A stretch of 34,032 bases of DNA from NCBI GenBank assembly GCA_964344725.1, contig CAYFOI010000014.1, forward strand, positions 1 through 34,032, written 5' to 3'. This DNA is from CG2-30-44-17 sp964344725. GTDB taxonomy: Bacteria; Patescibacteriota; Gracilibacteria; UBA1369; UBA12470. Shown one piece after another: positions 7,383-15,302 of this stretch. Below the pieces are notes generated by a model. The model saw nothing but the letters and a program-made list of their open reading frames with translations, made no database searches and was not told where the DNA came from. Within the stretch, counting starts at the first letter, position 1; each line of letters starts with the position of its first letter. The position numbers and the translations under genes were made by a program.

Positions 7383-7571
7383 ATGATGAAAATTAAAGGT
7401 CTAATTATTATCGGTGTTGTTGTCAGTTTGCTAATTATATTAGCTGCTGTTCTTAGTTGTTACGTTGTTGATTTCTATACATGCCAGGATCTTCCTTGGT
7501 GTAGTCATATTTATATAGATGACCCCGTCGAAGGACCTTCGGGAGATTGTGAATTCTTTTTAGGGTTATAA
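7383..7571 (+). CDS. Small single-pass membrane protein, unknown
   Basis: I do not recognise this 62-aa protein. After MMKIKG comes one hydrophobic segment (residues ~7-25), then a short extracytoplasmic tail with four cysteines counting one at the membrane edge (26, 34, 40 and 56), several acidic residues and a C-terminal FFLGL. The LSC at 24-26 faintly resembles a lipobox but the -2 residue is not typical. The longer frame begins at 7191 inside the tRNA-like stretch, so I prefer the double ATG at 7383. It precedes the HlyIII gene by 46 bp on the same strand. Composition supports a real membrane peptide, but there is no strong ribosome site and it could be spurious. Confidence 0.45.
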   Translation: MMKIKGLIIIGVVVSLLIILAAVLSCYVVDFYTCQDLPWCSHIYIDDPVEGPSGDCEFFLGL

Positions 7572-7617
7572 TTTTAGAGATTTCCCTTTCGTCATCTTCG
7601 AATGCTATATTCGTCGC

Positions 7618-8265
7618 ATGACGAAACATTATTCGAATGAGGTTGTTAGTAGCATGCTCCATTTTGTCGGGATGGGACTTGCTATTGCCGTGCTTGTCGT
7701 CTTGATTGTGCTTGGCGCTCATTATGGAACTGTATGGCACGTTGTAGGGTATTCTTTGTATGGGTCTGGGCTTATTTTGCTTTACGGTGCGAGTTTTTCG
7801 TACCATTTAATCCCTATGAAAAGGCCTAGACTTAAGAAGATCTTTCGCAAAATTGATCATGCAATGATTTTTGTTTTGATTGCTGCCACTTATACTCCTA
7901 TTTTGTTTATCACGCTGCCTTCTGCCTGGAAATGGTCGTTGTTTGGCGTGATCTGGGGCTTGGCTTTGGTTGGGATTGTTATGAAATTTTTCTTTTTTAA
8001 AGCTCCGATGTGGATTTCGGTTGTCTTATATCTTTTGATGGGTTGGCTTATTGTTATTGCTTTTGGCCCTTTGACGGAGGTTCTTTCAGACGGCACGAGG
8101 TGGCTTCTTATATCAGGTGGGACTTGTTACACAGCGGGCGTTGTGTTTTTTGCTTTGGATTTTTTGTTAAAGCCTAGGAAATATTTCTGGATGCATGAGG
8201 TTTTCCATATTTTTGTACTTGGGGGAAGTACTCTCCATGCAATTACGATGTTTTGCTTGTTGTAA
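7618..8265 (+). CDS. HlyIII / PAQR-family integral membrane protein
   Basis: This 215-aa protein has about seven membrane segments and belongs to the hemolysin III (HlyIII/YqfA, PAQR) family. The family's metal-site residues are visible: SYH in the second segment region, KIDHAM, and a C-terminal HEVFHIF...STLHA motif supplying paired histidines. Family members are linked to membrane lipid homeostasis and, for some, hydrolase activity; the substrate here is unknown. Length is typical and no truncation is apparent. It is followed by a separate deaminase gene with its own extended -10 element. Confidence 0.92.
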   Translation: MTKHYSNEVVSSMLHFVGMGLAIAVLVVLIVLGAHYGTVWHVVGYSLYGSGLILLYGASFSYHLIPMKRPRLKKIFRKIDHAMIFVLIAATYTPILFITLPSAWKWSLFGVIWGLALVGIVMKFFFFKAPMWISVVLYLLMGWLIVIAFGPLTEVLSDGTRWLLISGGTCYTAGVVFFALDFLLKPRKYFWMHEVFHIFVLGGSTLHAITMFCLL

Positions 8266-8300
8266 TTTTACTTAGCACGTGATTTTTGGCAGAATTCTAT

Positions 8301-8309
8301 TGGTATATT
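8301..8309 (+). promoter_or_regulatory. Extended -10 promoter of the deaminase gene
   Basis: TGG precedes TATATT (8304-8309), an extended -10 element 15 bp before the ATG at 8325. No good -35 is seen at 16-18 bp spacing. The transcript leader would be very short. Confidence 0.45.
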
Positions 8310-8324
8310 TTAAAAAACAAAAAA

Positions 8325-8804
8325 ATGACTTACAAACCTGAAGAAAAATTCATGCAAATGGCGATCGATAAAACTCGCGAAGGTATTTTGGCAAGTCAAA
8401 CTCCTTTTGGAGCTTGTATCGTAAAGGATGGCGAGGTTGTCGCATGCGATCACAATACAGTTTGGGCAGATACAGATATCACGTCTCATGGCGAAGTGCA
8501 TACGATTCGCGTAGCCTGCAAAGCTCTCGGGACTATTGATTTGTCTGGGTGCGTCCTTTATTCAACCTGTGAACCCTGTCCGATGTGTTTTTCGGCTATT
8601 CACTGGGCTCGAATTGATACTGTTGTTTATGGTGCTTCGATTGCAGACGCGCAAGAGGCTGGGTTTAATGAACTTACTATTTCTAATGATACAATGAAAG
8701 AGCTTGGTAAAAGTCCTATGGAATTGATTGGAGGCTTTATGAGAGATGAGAATGTGGAACTCTTTAGGCTATGGAAAGAGCATGGTGAAAACAAGACATA
8801 TTAG
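8325..8804 (+). CDS. Nucleoside deaminase, CDA superfamily (TadA/GuaD-like)
   Basis: This 159-aa zinc-dependent deaminase has the two signatures of the cytidine deaminase superfamily: HGEVHTI (zinc-binding His55 and proton-shuttling Glu57) and PCPMC (Cys85, Cys88). The FNEL and GGFMRDE segments near the C-terminus resemble guanine deaminase (GuaD) and related free-base or nucleoside deaminases more than TadA; the substrate is not settled. I chose the ATG at 8325 rather than the upstream frame start at 8286, because a TGGTATATT extended -10 (8301-8309) lies just before it and homology begins there. The leader would be only about 9 nt. It converges with the PPC-domain gene, with stops overlapping by 3 bp. 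Confidence 0.9.
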   Translation: MTYKPEEKFMQMAIDKTREGILASQTPFGACIVKDGEVVACDHNTVWADTDITSHGEVHTIRVACKALGTIDLSGCVLYSTCEPCPMCFSAIHWARIDTVVYGASIADAQEAGFNELTISNDTMKELGKSPMELIGGFMRDENVELFRLWKEHGENKTY

Positions 8805-9220
8805 AGATCCCATGTTTTTGCATTCAATTCTTCGTCTAGGCTGCGGGTTATTTCGTCATCAATTATTTCCAAAACAATTTCGCAAGTAACATTGATATTT
8901 GCTTCTAATAGATGGCCTGCGTACGCGTTGTAATCTTCATCGCCTATTGTGATATGGATATGCGGAAAAGGTTCTCCGTCCAGCATTGTGACATTGCCCT
9001 GAAGAGATGTGATTTCTAGCATCCCCGTGAATGTGCGCGAGATGTATATGCCTGTTTCGAGGTCGAGTGAGCCCATTTTTAGATCGTCAGACGCTCCTAT
9101 CCCTGTTAAAGAGGCAAGTTCAATGTTTTCGGCTTTGCATATCTGTTTGAGCGACTCGATAATTTCATCGCCTTTATCGAGTTTTATCATTAGTCGTGAG
9201 CCAATTTTTTTGGTTTTCAT
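8801..9220 (-). CDS. PPC/DUF296-domain protein
   Basis: This 139-aa protein is a single PPC (PCC, DUF296) domain. The characteristic PHIHITIGDEDYNAYAGHLL motif (metal-ligand histidines followed by a GH) is at about residues 86-105, and the N-terminal ExLKxIC-type helix and the C-terminal ITRSLDEELN segment also fit. Stand-alone bacterial members form trimers whose ligand is mostly unknown; in plants the domain accompanies AT-hook DNA-binding motifs, which are absent here. The gene is followed closely upstream by the GNAT gene on the same strand (2 bp gap), so these probably share a transcript. Confidence 0.88.
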   Translation of the reverse strand: MKTKKIGSRLMIKLDKGDEIIESLKQICKAENIELASLTGIGASDDLKMGSLDLETGIYISRTFTGMLEITSLQGNVTMLDGEPFPHIHITIGDEDYNAYAGHLLEANINVTCEIVLEIIDDEITRSLDEELNAKTWDL

Positions 9221-9222
9221 GA

Positions 9223-9726
9223 TTATGCGAGGTTAAGTTCCCAAATTGCTTGGTCGGAGCTGTGAAAATCTTCGTAATCTGTGAGCATTGTGAATCCGAG
9301 TTTTTTGTAAAATCCTTCAACGTCTTGTGCTGCTGTAAACCTGAACGCTTTTTTGTTTAAATTGCGAGCTTTTTCGAGTTGTTTTTGCATTATGAGTTTG
9401 CCGACTCCTTCTTTTTGATGATTTGGATCAATCACGATGCTACGAAGCCAATAGATTTCTCTATTCAGGCTGTGCAGTTCTTCATCGGATACATCTAGCT
9501 CTGGCAAAGACCTGATGTCGTTAATAATTAGAGCTGTAGAAAAACCAATTATTTCACCGTTTTTGAGCGCAACTAAACATCCCTCCGGGAATAATTCGAG
9601 CCTCCCTTTCAGCGATTCTGTCGATGCTTGGCGGTGAGGCGGGAAAGCGCTGTTTTCTACCTTTACGATTGCTTCTAGGTCGCTTAACTTCGCTTGCTTT
9701 ATTTGGATTCCTGGATTTTGAGCCAT
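9223..9726 (-). CDS. GNAT-family N-acetyltransferase
   Basis: This 167-aa protein has the GNAT fold: an N-terminal IKQAKLSDLEAIVKVE strand-helix, WLRSIVIDPNHQKEGVGKLIM (beta4 and the acetyl-CoA pyrophosphate loop, here Q-x-x-G-V-G) and a C-terminal VEGFYKKLGF segment. Substrate unknown. Its start overlaps the upstream small membrane-protein gene by 28 bp and its stop is 2 bp from the PPC-domain gene, which suggests one three-gene minus-strand operon. Confidence 0.88.
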   Translation of the reverse strand: MAQNPGIQIKQAKLSDLEAIVKVENSAFPPHRQASTESLKGRLELFPEGCLVALKNGEIIGFSTALIINDIRSLPELDVSDEELHSLNREIYWLRSIVIDPNHQKEGVGKLIMQKQLEKARNLNKKAFRFTAAQDVEGFYKKLGFTMLTDYEDFHSSDQAIWELNLA

Positions 9727-9959
9727 ATTTTTTTAAAGTAAGGCAAAGTAAGAGTCGAAAGCATGAAAGCTACTGCCGGTACAATTGCGTTGATCCATGG
9801 ATCTGGGATCTGAACTGCCTGCATGTATGCTCCAATAGCGATATATGTGAGTAACATCAGTACCAATCGACGTGTAATACTGGTTTCCCAAGCTTTGTTT
9901 GCTTCGACTTCTTGATTTCGAGCTTTTAGTTTTTCGATTTCCTTTTTCAAATCTTCCAT
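9699..9959 (-). CDS. Small coiled-coil membrane protein, unknown
   Basis: This 86-aa protein starts with a charged helix (residues 1-23, likely coiled coil), followed by two hydrophobic segments (about 31-50 and 56-75, separated by a QIPDPWINAIVPAV loop) and a basic C-terminus. Small proteins of this layout (cytoplasmic coiled coil plus two membrane helices) are common and of unknown function. It is the first gene of a minus-strand group with GNAT and PPC-domain genes and is divergent from the pab operon 29 bp away, so the short gap must hold both promoters. Confidence 0.75.
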   Translation of the reverse strand: MEDLKKEIEKLKARNQEVEANKAWETSITRRLVLMLLTYIAIGAYMQAVQIPDPWINAIVPAVAFMLSTLTLPYFKKIWLKIQESK

Positions 9960-9967
9960 GAGTGCAT

Positions 9968-9973
9968 TATAAT
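9968..9973 (+). promoter_or_regulatory. -10 element of the pab operon
   Basis: A perfect TATAAT lies 15 bp before the pabA ATG at 9989. The best -35 at 17-bp spacing is TTTCAA (9945-9950), a weak match. The leader would be about 9 nt. Confidence 0.5.
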
Positions 9974-9988
9974 CCTTTTCTGCAAACT

Positions 9989-10549
9989 ATGAAAATTCTA
10001 TTAATCGACAATTACGACTCTTTTACTTTCAACCTCTATCAACAAATTGAGAGGTTGGGTGGTGATGTGGATGTGAGGAAGCATGACAAGATCTCTGTCT
10101 CCGATGCTGATTCATATGATGCAATTGTGATTTCGCCTGGACCAAAGAACCCTTCCGATTCTGGAGTTTGTTGTGATGTTATTAGAGAGTTTTATGATAA
10201 GAAACCGATTCTCGGCGTGTGTCTTGGTCATCAATGCATCGGTGAAGTTTTTGGTTCTAAGACGATTCGTGCCCCAAAGGTTATGCACGGCAAGACGACC
10301 GATATTGAGCACAAAGGTCTTGGTATTTTTCGCAACGCTAAGAATCCGATGAAAGTTGCTCGCTATCATTCGCTTGTAATTGATCGTGTGCCTGACGAGT
10401 TTGAACTTACTGCTTGGACTCCTGATAAAATTATTATGGGGATGAGGCACAAAGAGTTGCCTGTCTTCGGTGTACAGTTTCATCCTGAATCGTTCCTCAC
10501 AGAGGGTGGCGACGTTATTATTACTAATTTTTTGCATGCAAATTACTGA
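9989..10549 (+). CDS. pabA: Aminodeoxychorismate synthase glutamine amidotransferase
   Basis: This 186-aa class I glutamine amidotransferase begins with ILLIDNYDSFTFNL, typical of PabA/TrpG. The nucleophile is Cys78 in GVCLGHQ, and the His-Glu pair is in QFHPESFLT near the C-terminus. It delivers ammonia from glutamine to PabB. I call it PabA rather than TrpG because the partner subunit carries the PabB-type lysine motif and a PabC homologue follows. The start at 9989 removes nine unmatched residues. Its last 14 bp overlap the start of pabB, a layout expected to couple translation. Confidence 0.9.
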   Translation: MKILLIDNYDSFTFNLYQQIERLGGDVDVRKHDKISVSDADSYDAIVISPGPKNPSDSGVCCDVIREFYDKKPILGVCLGHQCIGEVFGSKTIRAPKVMHGKTTDIEHKGLGIFRNAKNPMKVARYHSLVIDRVPDEFELTAWTPDKIIMGMRHKELPVFGVQFHPESFLTEGGDVIITNFLHANY

Positions 10550-11777
10550 GCTTCAAATATCCGGTTTCAACCCTATAGATTTCTTTCTCAAGATGCGTGA
10601 TGAGAAAGATGTTAGCTTCTTACATACTGGTCGCAATACGGAGGGCGAACATTGGTCTATTATTGCATGGGACCCTACTAAGCATGCTGGGGAGTTCGAT
10701 GACTTGCGTGGCCGTATTAAGGTTGAGAATCCAGGCATCCCTTTTTGCGGTGGTGCTATTGGGTATTTTTCTTATGACCTTGGCTATGATCTTTTTGAGA
10801 TTAAGAAGACTGCTAAAGATGATCTTAATATGCCGCTTGTTTCGGCTGATTTTTATGAAAAATTTTTGTGTTTTGATAATGAGAAAGGCGTGCTTTCCAC
10901 TAGTGTACCGGACGAGGTTGAGGCAATTTGGGAACGTGATCTGCCGGAGGTTCCGAAAAAGTTTGGACTCAGGTTCGAGCCGGAGATGAGCGAGGAATTT
11001 TATGATGATGCTTTTACGCGCATCAAGGAATATATTTTGGATGGGGATATTTATCAGGTGAATTTGACACATCGATTGACTGCGGATTTTGATGGTAGCC
11101 ATCGGGCGCTTTTTGCGAAGATCTGCGAGGTGAACCCTGCGCCTTTTAGTGCGTATTTAGAAGGCGGCGATTGGCGAATCCTGAGTGCATCGCCAGAGCG
11201 GTTTCTCAGATTGGATGACGACATTGTCTGGACATGTCCAACTAAAGGCACTCGTCCACGCGGACAGACGCCAGAGGAAGATGAACGACTGAAACAAGAT
11301 CTCGTCGATAACGAGAAAGAGGCGGCCGAATTATCTATGATTACCGATCTTCTTCGCAATGATATTGGTCAAGTTTGCAAAATCGGCAGTGTAAATGTTG
11401 CGCACCATCGTGCGCTTCAAGCTTGTCCTACTGTATGGCACACTTACTCGTTAGTTGAGGGTGTATTGCGCGATGATTTGACCGCTGTAGACTTGCTTGA
11501 GTCTTGCATGCCGGGTGGTTCGATTACTGGTTGCCCTAAGAAACGCAGCATGGAGATAATTGATGAGCTTGAACCTGTATGTCGCGGCCCTTATACCGGC
11601 GCGATCGGATACATAAGTGATTGCGGAAACATGGATACTAATATCGTTATTCGTACTTTGATTGCCAAAAATGGGAAATTGCATTTGAATGTTGGTGGTG
11701 GCATTGTTGCGGATTCCGAAAATGATGCCGAATACCAAGAAACTCTCGATAAAGCTAAATCTTTTTTGAATTTATGA
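10536..11777 (+). CDS. pabB: Aminodeoxychorismate synthase component I
   Basis: This 413-aa chorismate-utilising enzyme joins ammonia to chorismate to make 4-amino-4-deoxychorismate. Visible motifs are DIYQVNL, PFSAYL, SPERFL, TKGTRPRG, ELSMITDLLRND and GGSITGCPKKRSMEIIDELE. The TKGT box holds the catalytic lysine typical of PabB, where anthranilate synthases carry PIAGT. The N-terminal ~110 residues are shorter and more divergent than usual. The ATG at 10536 overlaps the end of pabA by 14 bp and the 3' end overlaps pabC by 4 bp. The gene appears complete. Confidence 0.92.
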   Translation: MQITELQISGFNPIDFFLKMRDEKDVSFLHTGRNTEGEHWSIIAWDPTKHAGEFDDLRGRIKVENPGIPFCGGAIGYFSYDLGYDLFEIKKTAKDDLNMPLVSADFYEKFLCFDNEKGVLSTSVPDEVEAIWERDLPEVPKKFGLRFEPEMSEEFYDDAFTRIKEYILDGDIYQVNLTHRLTADFDGSHRALFAKICEVNPAPFSAYLEGGDWRILSASPERFLRLDDDIVWTCPTKGTRPRGQTPEEDERLKQDLVDNEKEAAELSMITDLLRNDIGQVCKIGSVNVAHHRALQACPTVWHTYSLVEGVLRDDLTAVDLLESCMPGGSITGCPKKRSMEIIDELEPVCRGPYTGAIGYISDCGNMDTNIVIRTLIAKNGKLHLNVGGGIVADSENDAEYQETLDKAKSFLNL

Positions 11778-12454
11778 GTAGACCATATAGACCTGAATAC
11801 GGTGTTTTTGAAACGATGCGAAACTACGGCAGCGAGGTTTTTAAGCTAGATGAGCATCTCGAGAGGCTCGAGAAGTCTGCTGAGATCGTTGGAATGAAGT
11901 TGCCCAAAACTCTTGCTGAAATTCGAAATATGGTTCGTGAATTAAAGTTTGATGGGCCTACTCGAATTCGAGTAGTTGCAACTCCTGACAACATTGTCAT
12001 CGAGACTTATCCTATTAAAGAGGAAGAGCCTGGGGGCAAATCTGCGATTTGTATTAAAGTCGAGCGTGATCGCCCTAAGGCAAAAGCTTTCCCGTATGAT
12101 GTATCTCTTGATGCGCATGATGACGCGGAGCAGCAGGGGCATTACGAAGCACTTCTTGTTGATAGCGATGGGTTTGTACGAGAAGGTGCTTATTCAAATG
12201 TGTTTTGGGTGAAGGATGGACAGGTTTTCACAACTAATAAAAATATTCTTGAGGGAGTGACACGCGGAGTTGTTATGGATCTTGTTGATGTAAAATTTGC
12301 TGAAATTACTCCTGATGAGCTTAAGCAGGTTGATGAGATTTTTATTACGAAAACAACTACTGGCATAACGCCAATTACCGAACTTGATGGAACTAAGATC
12401 AGAGAAGTTGGGCCTGTTGCGAAAAAGCTTATTGCTTATTTTTCACAACTTTGA
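11774..12454 (+). CDS. pabC: Aminodeoxychorismate lyase (class IV PLP enzyme)
   Basis: This 226-aa protein is a fold-type IV PLP enzyme. The N-terminal YGVFETMR with a following HLERLEKSA matches PabC/BCAT. The Schiff-base lysine is the one in AKAFPYDVS; it is followed at the family spacing by GHYEALLVD, then by VREGAYSNVF and LEGVTRG. It would split aminodeoxychorismate to p-aminobenzoate and pyruvate. A D-amino-acid or branched-chain aminotransferase is the alternative, but the overlap with pabB (ATGA-type, 4 bp) favours PabC. Its 3' end overlaps the convergent DUF4239-like gene by 26 bp. Confidence 0.88.
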   Translation: MSRPYRPEYGVFETMRNYGSEVFKLDEHLERLEKSAEIVGMKLPKTLAEIRNMVRELKFDGPTRIRVVATPDNIVIETYPIKEEEPGGKSAICIKVERDRPKAKAFPYDVSLDAHDDAEQQGHYEALLVDSDGFVREGAYSNVFWVKDGQVFTTNKNILEGVTRGVVMDLVDVKFAEITPDELKQVDEIFITKTTTGITPITELDGTKIREVGPVAKKLIAYFSQL

Positions 12455-13280
12455 TTTTGAATTTTCCCCCTGGCTTGTGGAGTCCTAGCCTATACTCCTT
12501 TATATTTTCAGGTATTTTGATCAATCCTGTTTCTATATATTCTTGGTTGTAATATCGTAATTCCCCTATGAACTCAAAAACTTCTTGACCAGACTCGACG
12601 GCAAGAAGCTGACCTCCGTGTCGAAGATTTTGAAGATCTCTTAAAGTTAGAAGTATTAATACCAAGGTGGTAGAAAAAATCACCGCAGCAATTTTGTAAT
12701 ATATATCGACCGTATCCAGGCTAAAGATGCTAAGCATTATCATCCCTGCAAGAAATAGCAAAACCAGCCATTGTCCCATGGTTAGTTTTTCCGAAGCCAA
12801 TACAGAGCTTTTGTTCCTCTTGTGTTCGATTTCTAATAATAGACTGAACATGTCGTCGAAGAGATTATCTATTTTGGGAGTAGATATCTTTATTTCCATC
12901 AGAGCAGAATAGATTTGATTAAAATATTTCGTATTGTGTTTGTAATAATTACCTACATCGAAATCAAAAGCTACAATGTAATATTTATCTATAATCTTGC
13001 TAATTTTCTTTACAAAATTTTTACCGAAAGCAGGGGCCATGCGATACAAAGATGTCCATGCTGCATCTTCTGCTGCTGTAACTTCTCTTATTTGGTTGTA
13101 CCGATCGTTAAGCCTCGACAAAAAGAAGCCTGTTAATATGGCAAACAGAAAAGTACTAACAGTCAGTATTATCTCTACTTTATCGTTTACCTGCTCTTTC
13201 TCTGGCATGAGGATTGCAATAAGCGAGAATATAACTAAGGCAGCCAAGCTACCTTTTACGGCGTGTATGTATTTGATCAT
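12429..13280 (-). CDS. DUF4239/bestrophin-like membrane protein
   Basis: This 283-aa protein has two N-terminal membrane segments (about 10-28 and 38-58), a cytoplasmic helical domain and a second pair of segments (about 172-190 and 196-215), then a hydrophilic tail. The SRLNDRYNQIREVTAAEDAAW stretch after the second helix resembles the DUF4239 bestrophin-like family, whose function is unknown. I chose the ATG at 13280: the frame extends to 13382, but a TTGCCC-N17-TATAAT promoter sits between, so the longer version would start upstream of its own promoter. It is divergent from the HATPase gene. Confidence 0.72.
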   Translation of the reverse strand: MIKYIHAVKGSLAALVIFSLIAILMPEKEQVNDKVEIILTVSTFLFAILTGFFLSRLNDRYNQIREVTAAEDAAWTSLYRMAPAFGKNFVKKISKIIDKYYIVAFDFDVGNYYKHNTKYFNQIYSALMEIKISTPKIDNLFDDMFSLLLEIEHKRNKSSVLASEKLTMGQWLVLLFLAGMIMLSIFSLDTVDIYYKIAAVIFSTTLVLILLTLRDLQNLRHGGQLLAVESGQEVFEFIGELRYYNQEYIETGLIKIPENIKEYRLGLHKPGGKFKIKVVKNKQ

Positions 13281-13304
13281 ATTAAAAATTGATTTTATCC
13301 TGTT

Positions 13305-13333
13305 ATTATAGCATAAAATCAACGCCTGGGCAA
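13305..13333 (-). promoter_or_regulatory. Sigma-70 promoter of the DUF4239-like gene
   Basis: On the minus strand TTGCCC (13333-13328), 17 bp, then a perfect TATAAT (13310-13305). The ATG at 13280 follows about 18 nt after the expected start site. This fixes the start of the gene. Confidence 0.7.
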
Positions 13334-13366
13334 TAGACGGCTTTACTCTTTTGTAGGCCTCGGGGG

Positions 13367-13395
13367 TTGACGTGAAGGCCAAGCAGGTTTATAAT
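13367..13395 (+). promoter_or_regulatory. Sigma-70 promoter of the HATPase gene
   Basis: TTGACG (13367-13372), a 17-bp spacer and a perfect TATAAT (13390-13395). The ATG at 13421 lies about 19 nt after the expected start site. An ATG at 13414 is out of frame. Confidence 0.8.
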
Positions 13396-13420
13396 TACAA
13401 ACCTGATATTAACATGTCAT

Positions 13421-14728
13421 ATGTCTTCGTCAGTAGATAGTCATACGTTAGGATCCCTAGGTACTGCCCTTCGAGAAGGGTCGATGACCCATGTCGATAT
13501 AATGTGCCTCTTGCGTCGCGACCAAGATCTTCTAAGAAGTGTTTTTTCGTCCCTTTTGAGGACAGAGGATCAAGTTAGCAATATTCCTTTGGCTCAAGAT
13601 GATTTAAGAGGTCGTTTGCTACAAGCGGCTGACACCGAAGACTCTCCGAGTATTGATGGATTTACCGCTGGTGAAATGAGTGACGTTCTCGTAAGTTATT
13701 TTTGCTGGCGTACGATTAACGGCTTGAATTTATCAGAGAGAAGGTCGCCAGATGGCGAAAGCCCTGAGTCACGAGCTAGCTTAACGAGAGGGTTCCATGC
13801 TGCTTTACGATTAGAAAATTTGACAGAGCTTAGCCGCGTACTAGTAAGAATATTTTCTGACTTACTAGATGGCTTAGCTTCTTATGATGAGTTTATAACG
13901 CGGTATAGAACTTATTTTTCTTCGGAGCATTCAAAAGGTGTTCTATACAGGTTGCTAAATGATGGCAGTAGCGGAGAACATTCTGCTGGCCGGATGCTTT
14001 TAGGCGATTTTATACATACCGTGAACAATACTGATGAAACAACTTGGGAGGTACAAACAGAAGATTTGCGATCTGGACTTGAAGAGTTGCGTGATGCTTT
14101 CGGAAGATATGCCGAGGCACCTTCCGAAGAGGCGTTTTGGACAAGGCAAAATCTTAAGGAAATTTTTTCGGGGTTTTCGGAGTTTAGTACACTGGATATA
14201 GAGAGGGTTGACGATGATGCTGTTGTTTGCGCACCTCTGAAGACAGTCCGGAGTATTTTGAATAATCTTAGGATCAATGCTCGTCATGTAGCACGCGGTG
14301 CTGGTATTCTTGATCCGCATCTGCATCTGATAGCTATACAGGATGGCGAATTTGTTGATATTTATTTTGCTGATGATTTGCCTCCTTTTAGCGAAAGCCA
14401 GCTTGAGAATTTGTTTGATGAAGTACTTCAAAGTAGTCGCAAGTTCGGGACTGGGACTGGATTACGGCGTATTGCCCAGCAGATCGAAGAGATAAATGGC
14501 TCTATTGCCTCTTATCATATGGGCGAGAATGTCAGATTTAAGCTATGGAAATTCGTTCTCAAAGATATTATTTGGTCTAAAAAAGCACCAGGTGAGCCTT
14601 TAGAACAACTGGAGAGGATTGCTAGCGCTAATGATATTTTCGATGAAATTCCTTCGGGGACAACTAAATTTTTCCACCTACGCCTCCCGGTTACAACTTC
14701 ACCTTTTGGAGCTTCAGAGCAAAGCTGA
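13421..14728 (+). CDS. Histidine-kinase-like ATPase (HATPase_c) protein
   Basis: This 435-aa soluble protein has a C-terminal GHKL ATPase domain: N-box ILNNLRINARHVA (about 278-290), G1-like DIYFADDLPPF, and G2 GTGTGLRRIAQQI (about 345-357). A possible phosphoacceptor is His199 in DFIHTVNN, which looks like the HxxNN variant of dimerisation helices. The first ~190 residues are unrecognised and there is no membrane segment or known sensor domain. No response regulator is adjacent. The last ~60 residues contain a second beta segment ending in FHLRLPVT. It may be a cytosolic kinase or a kinase-derived ATPase. The 3' end overlaps the CDP-archaeol synthase homologue by 38 bp. Confidence 0.7.
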   Translation: MSSSVDSHTLGSLGTALREGSMTHVDIMCLLRRDQDLLRSVFSSLLRTEDQVSNIPLAQDDLRGRLLQAADTEDSPSIDGFTAGEMSDVLVSYFCWRTINGLNLSERRSPDGESPESRASLTRGFHAALRLENLTELSRVLVRIFSDLLDGLASYDEFITRYRTYFSSEHSKGVLYRLLNDGSSGEHSAGRMLLGDFIHTVNNTDETTWEVQTEDLRSGLEELRDAFGRYAEAPSEEAFWTRQNLKEIFSGFSEFSTLDIERVDDDAVVCAPLKTVRSILNNLRINARHVARGAGILDPHLHLIAIQDGEFVDIYFADDLPPFSESQLENLFDEVLQSSRKFGTGTGLRRIAQQIEEINGSIASYHMGENVRFKLWKFVLKDIIWSKKAPGEPLEQLERIASANDIFDEIPSGTTKFFHLRLPVTTSPFGASEQS

Positions 14729-15212
14729 TTATATTTGCAAGCGGATGAAGTAAGCCCGCAATTACAATTACTATTAGTGCATCGGTTAGTCCGATTTTGA
14801 TGTAAATCTCTGCAAAAATTACCGCACCAATGATCCAGTCCGTCTGATCAAATGGGATCCATGAGTGACCGGGCTTGATCCCTCGTTGTCTTTTGAAAAA
14901 GCTCTCCACAGCGTCGCCAACGAGAGCTCCAGCTCCCAGCAATGGGCCTAGGATTAACGGATTGATCTCTGAGTAGTCGACGATATTAAGCCATTTCTGT
15001 AGGTATACGAAAAGTGTTGCCATAATTATTCCAGCGAGTAGTCCGCGCCATGTTTTGTTAGTCCCTAGCACTCTTTTTCCACAAAAGGTTACTCCGCAAT
15101 CTATTGGATAGGCTAAGATTGGTACTTTTTTGAATAGTACCGGGCTCATATTGGCGATGCCTGCAGGCAAGAATAGCCAAAGTAAGACAAGAATTTCTAT
15201 AAGTATTTCCAT
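14691..15212 (-). CDS. carS: CDP-archaeol synthase-family membrane protein (CarS, DUF46)
   Basis: This 173-aa protein has four to five membrane segments and the signatures of the CarS/DUF46 branch of CTP-transferases: FCGKRVLGTNKTWRG (about 43-57) and GDAVESFFKRQRG followed by PGHSWIPFDQTDW (about 97-125). In archaea CarS activates archaetidic acid with CTP to give CDP-archaeol; bacterial homologues exist and their substrate is mostly untested. It is divergent from the radical SAM gene, 80 bp away. A TATGAT (-10 like) lies just before its ATG but no -35 is clear. Family call is firm; substrate is not known. Confidence 0.88.
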   Translation of the reverse strand: MEILIEILVLLWLFLPAGIANMSPVLFKKVPILAYPIDCGVTFCGKRVLGTNKTWRGLLAGIIMATLFVYLQKWLNIVDYSEINPLILGPLLGAGALVGDAVESFFKRQRGIKPGHSWIPFDQTDWIIGAVIFAEIYIKIGLTDALIVIVIAGLLHPLANIISFALKLQKVKL

Positions 15213-15273
15213 AGCGATTTAGATCATACCTTGCTCGGCTTTACAATGGAAGCTTGGCCAACCTGTCACTCCG

Positions 15274-15302
15274 TTGACGTTGCCTCTGTTTTATGCTAAA
15301 AT
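15274..15302 (+). promoter_or_regulatory. Sigma-70 promoter overlapping the 5' end of the radical SAM ORF
   Basis: TTGACG (15274-15279), 17 bp, TAAAAT (15297-15302). Transcription would begin near 15309, downstream of the ATG at 15293. Either this is not the promoter or the protein starts later. Confidence 0.55.
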
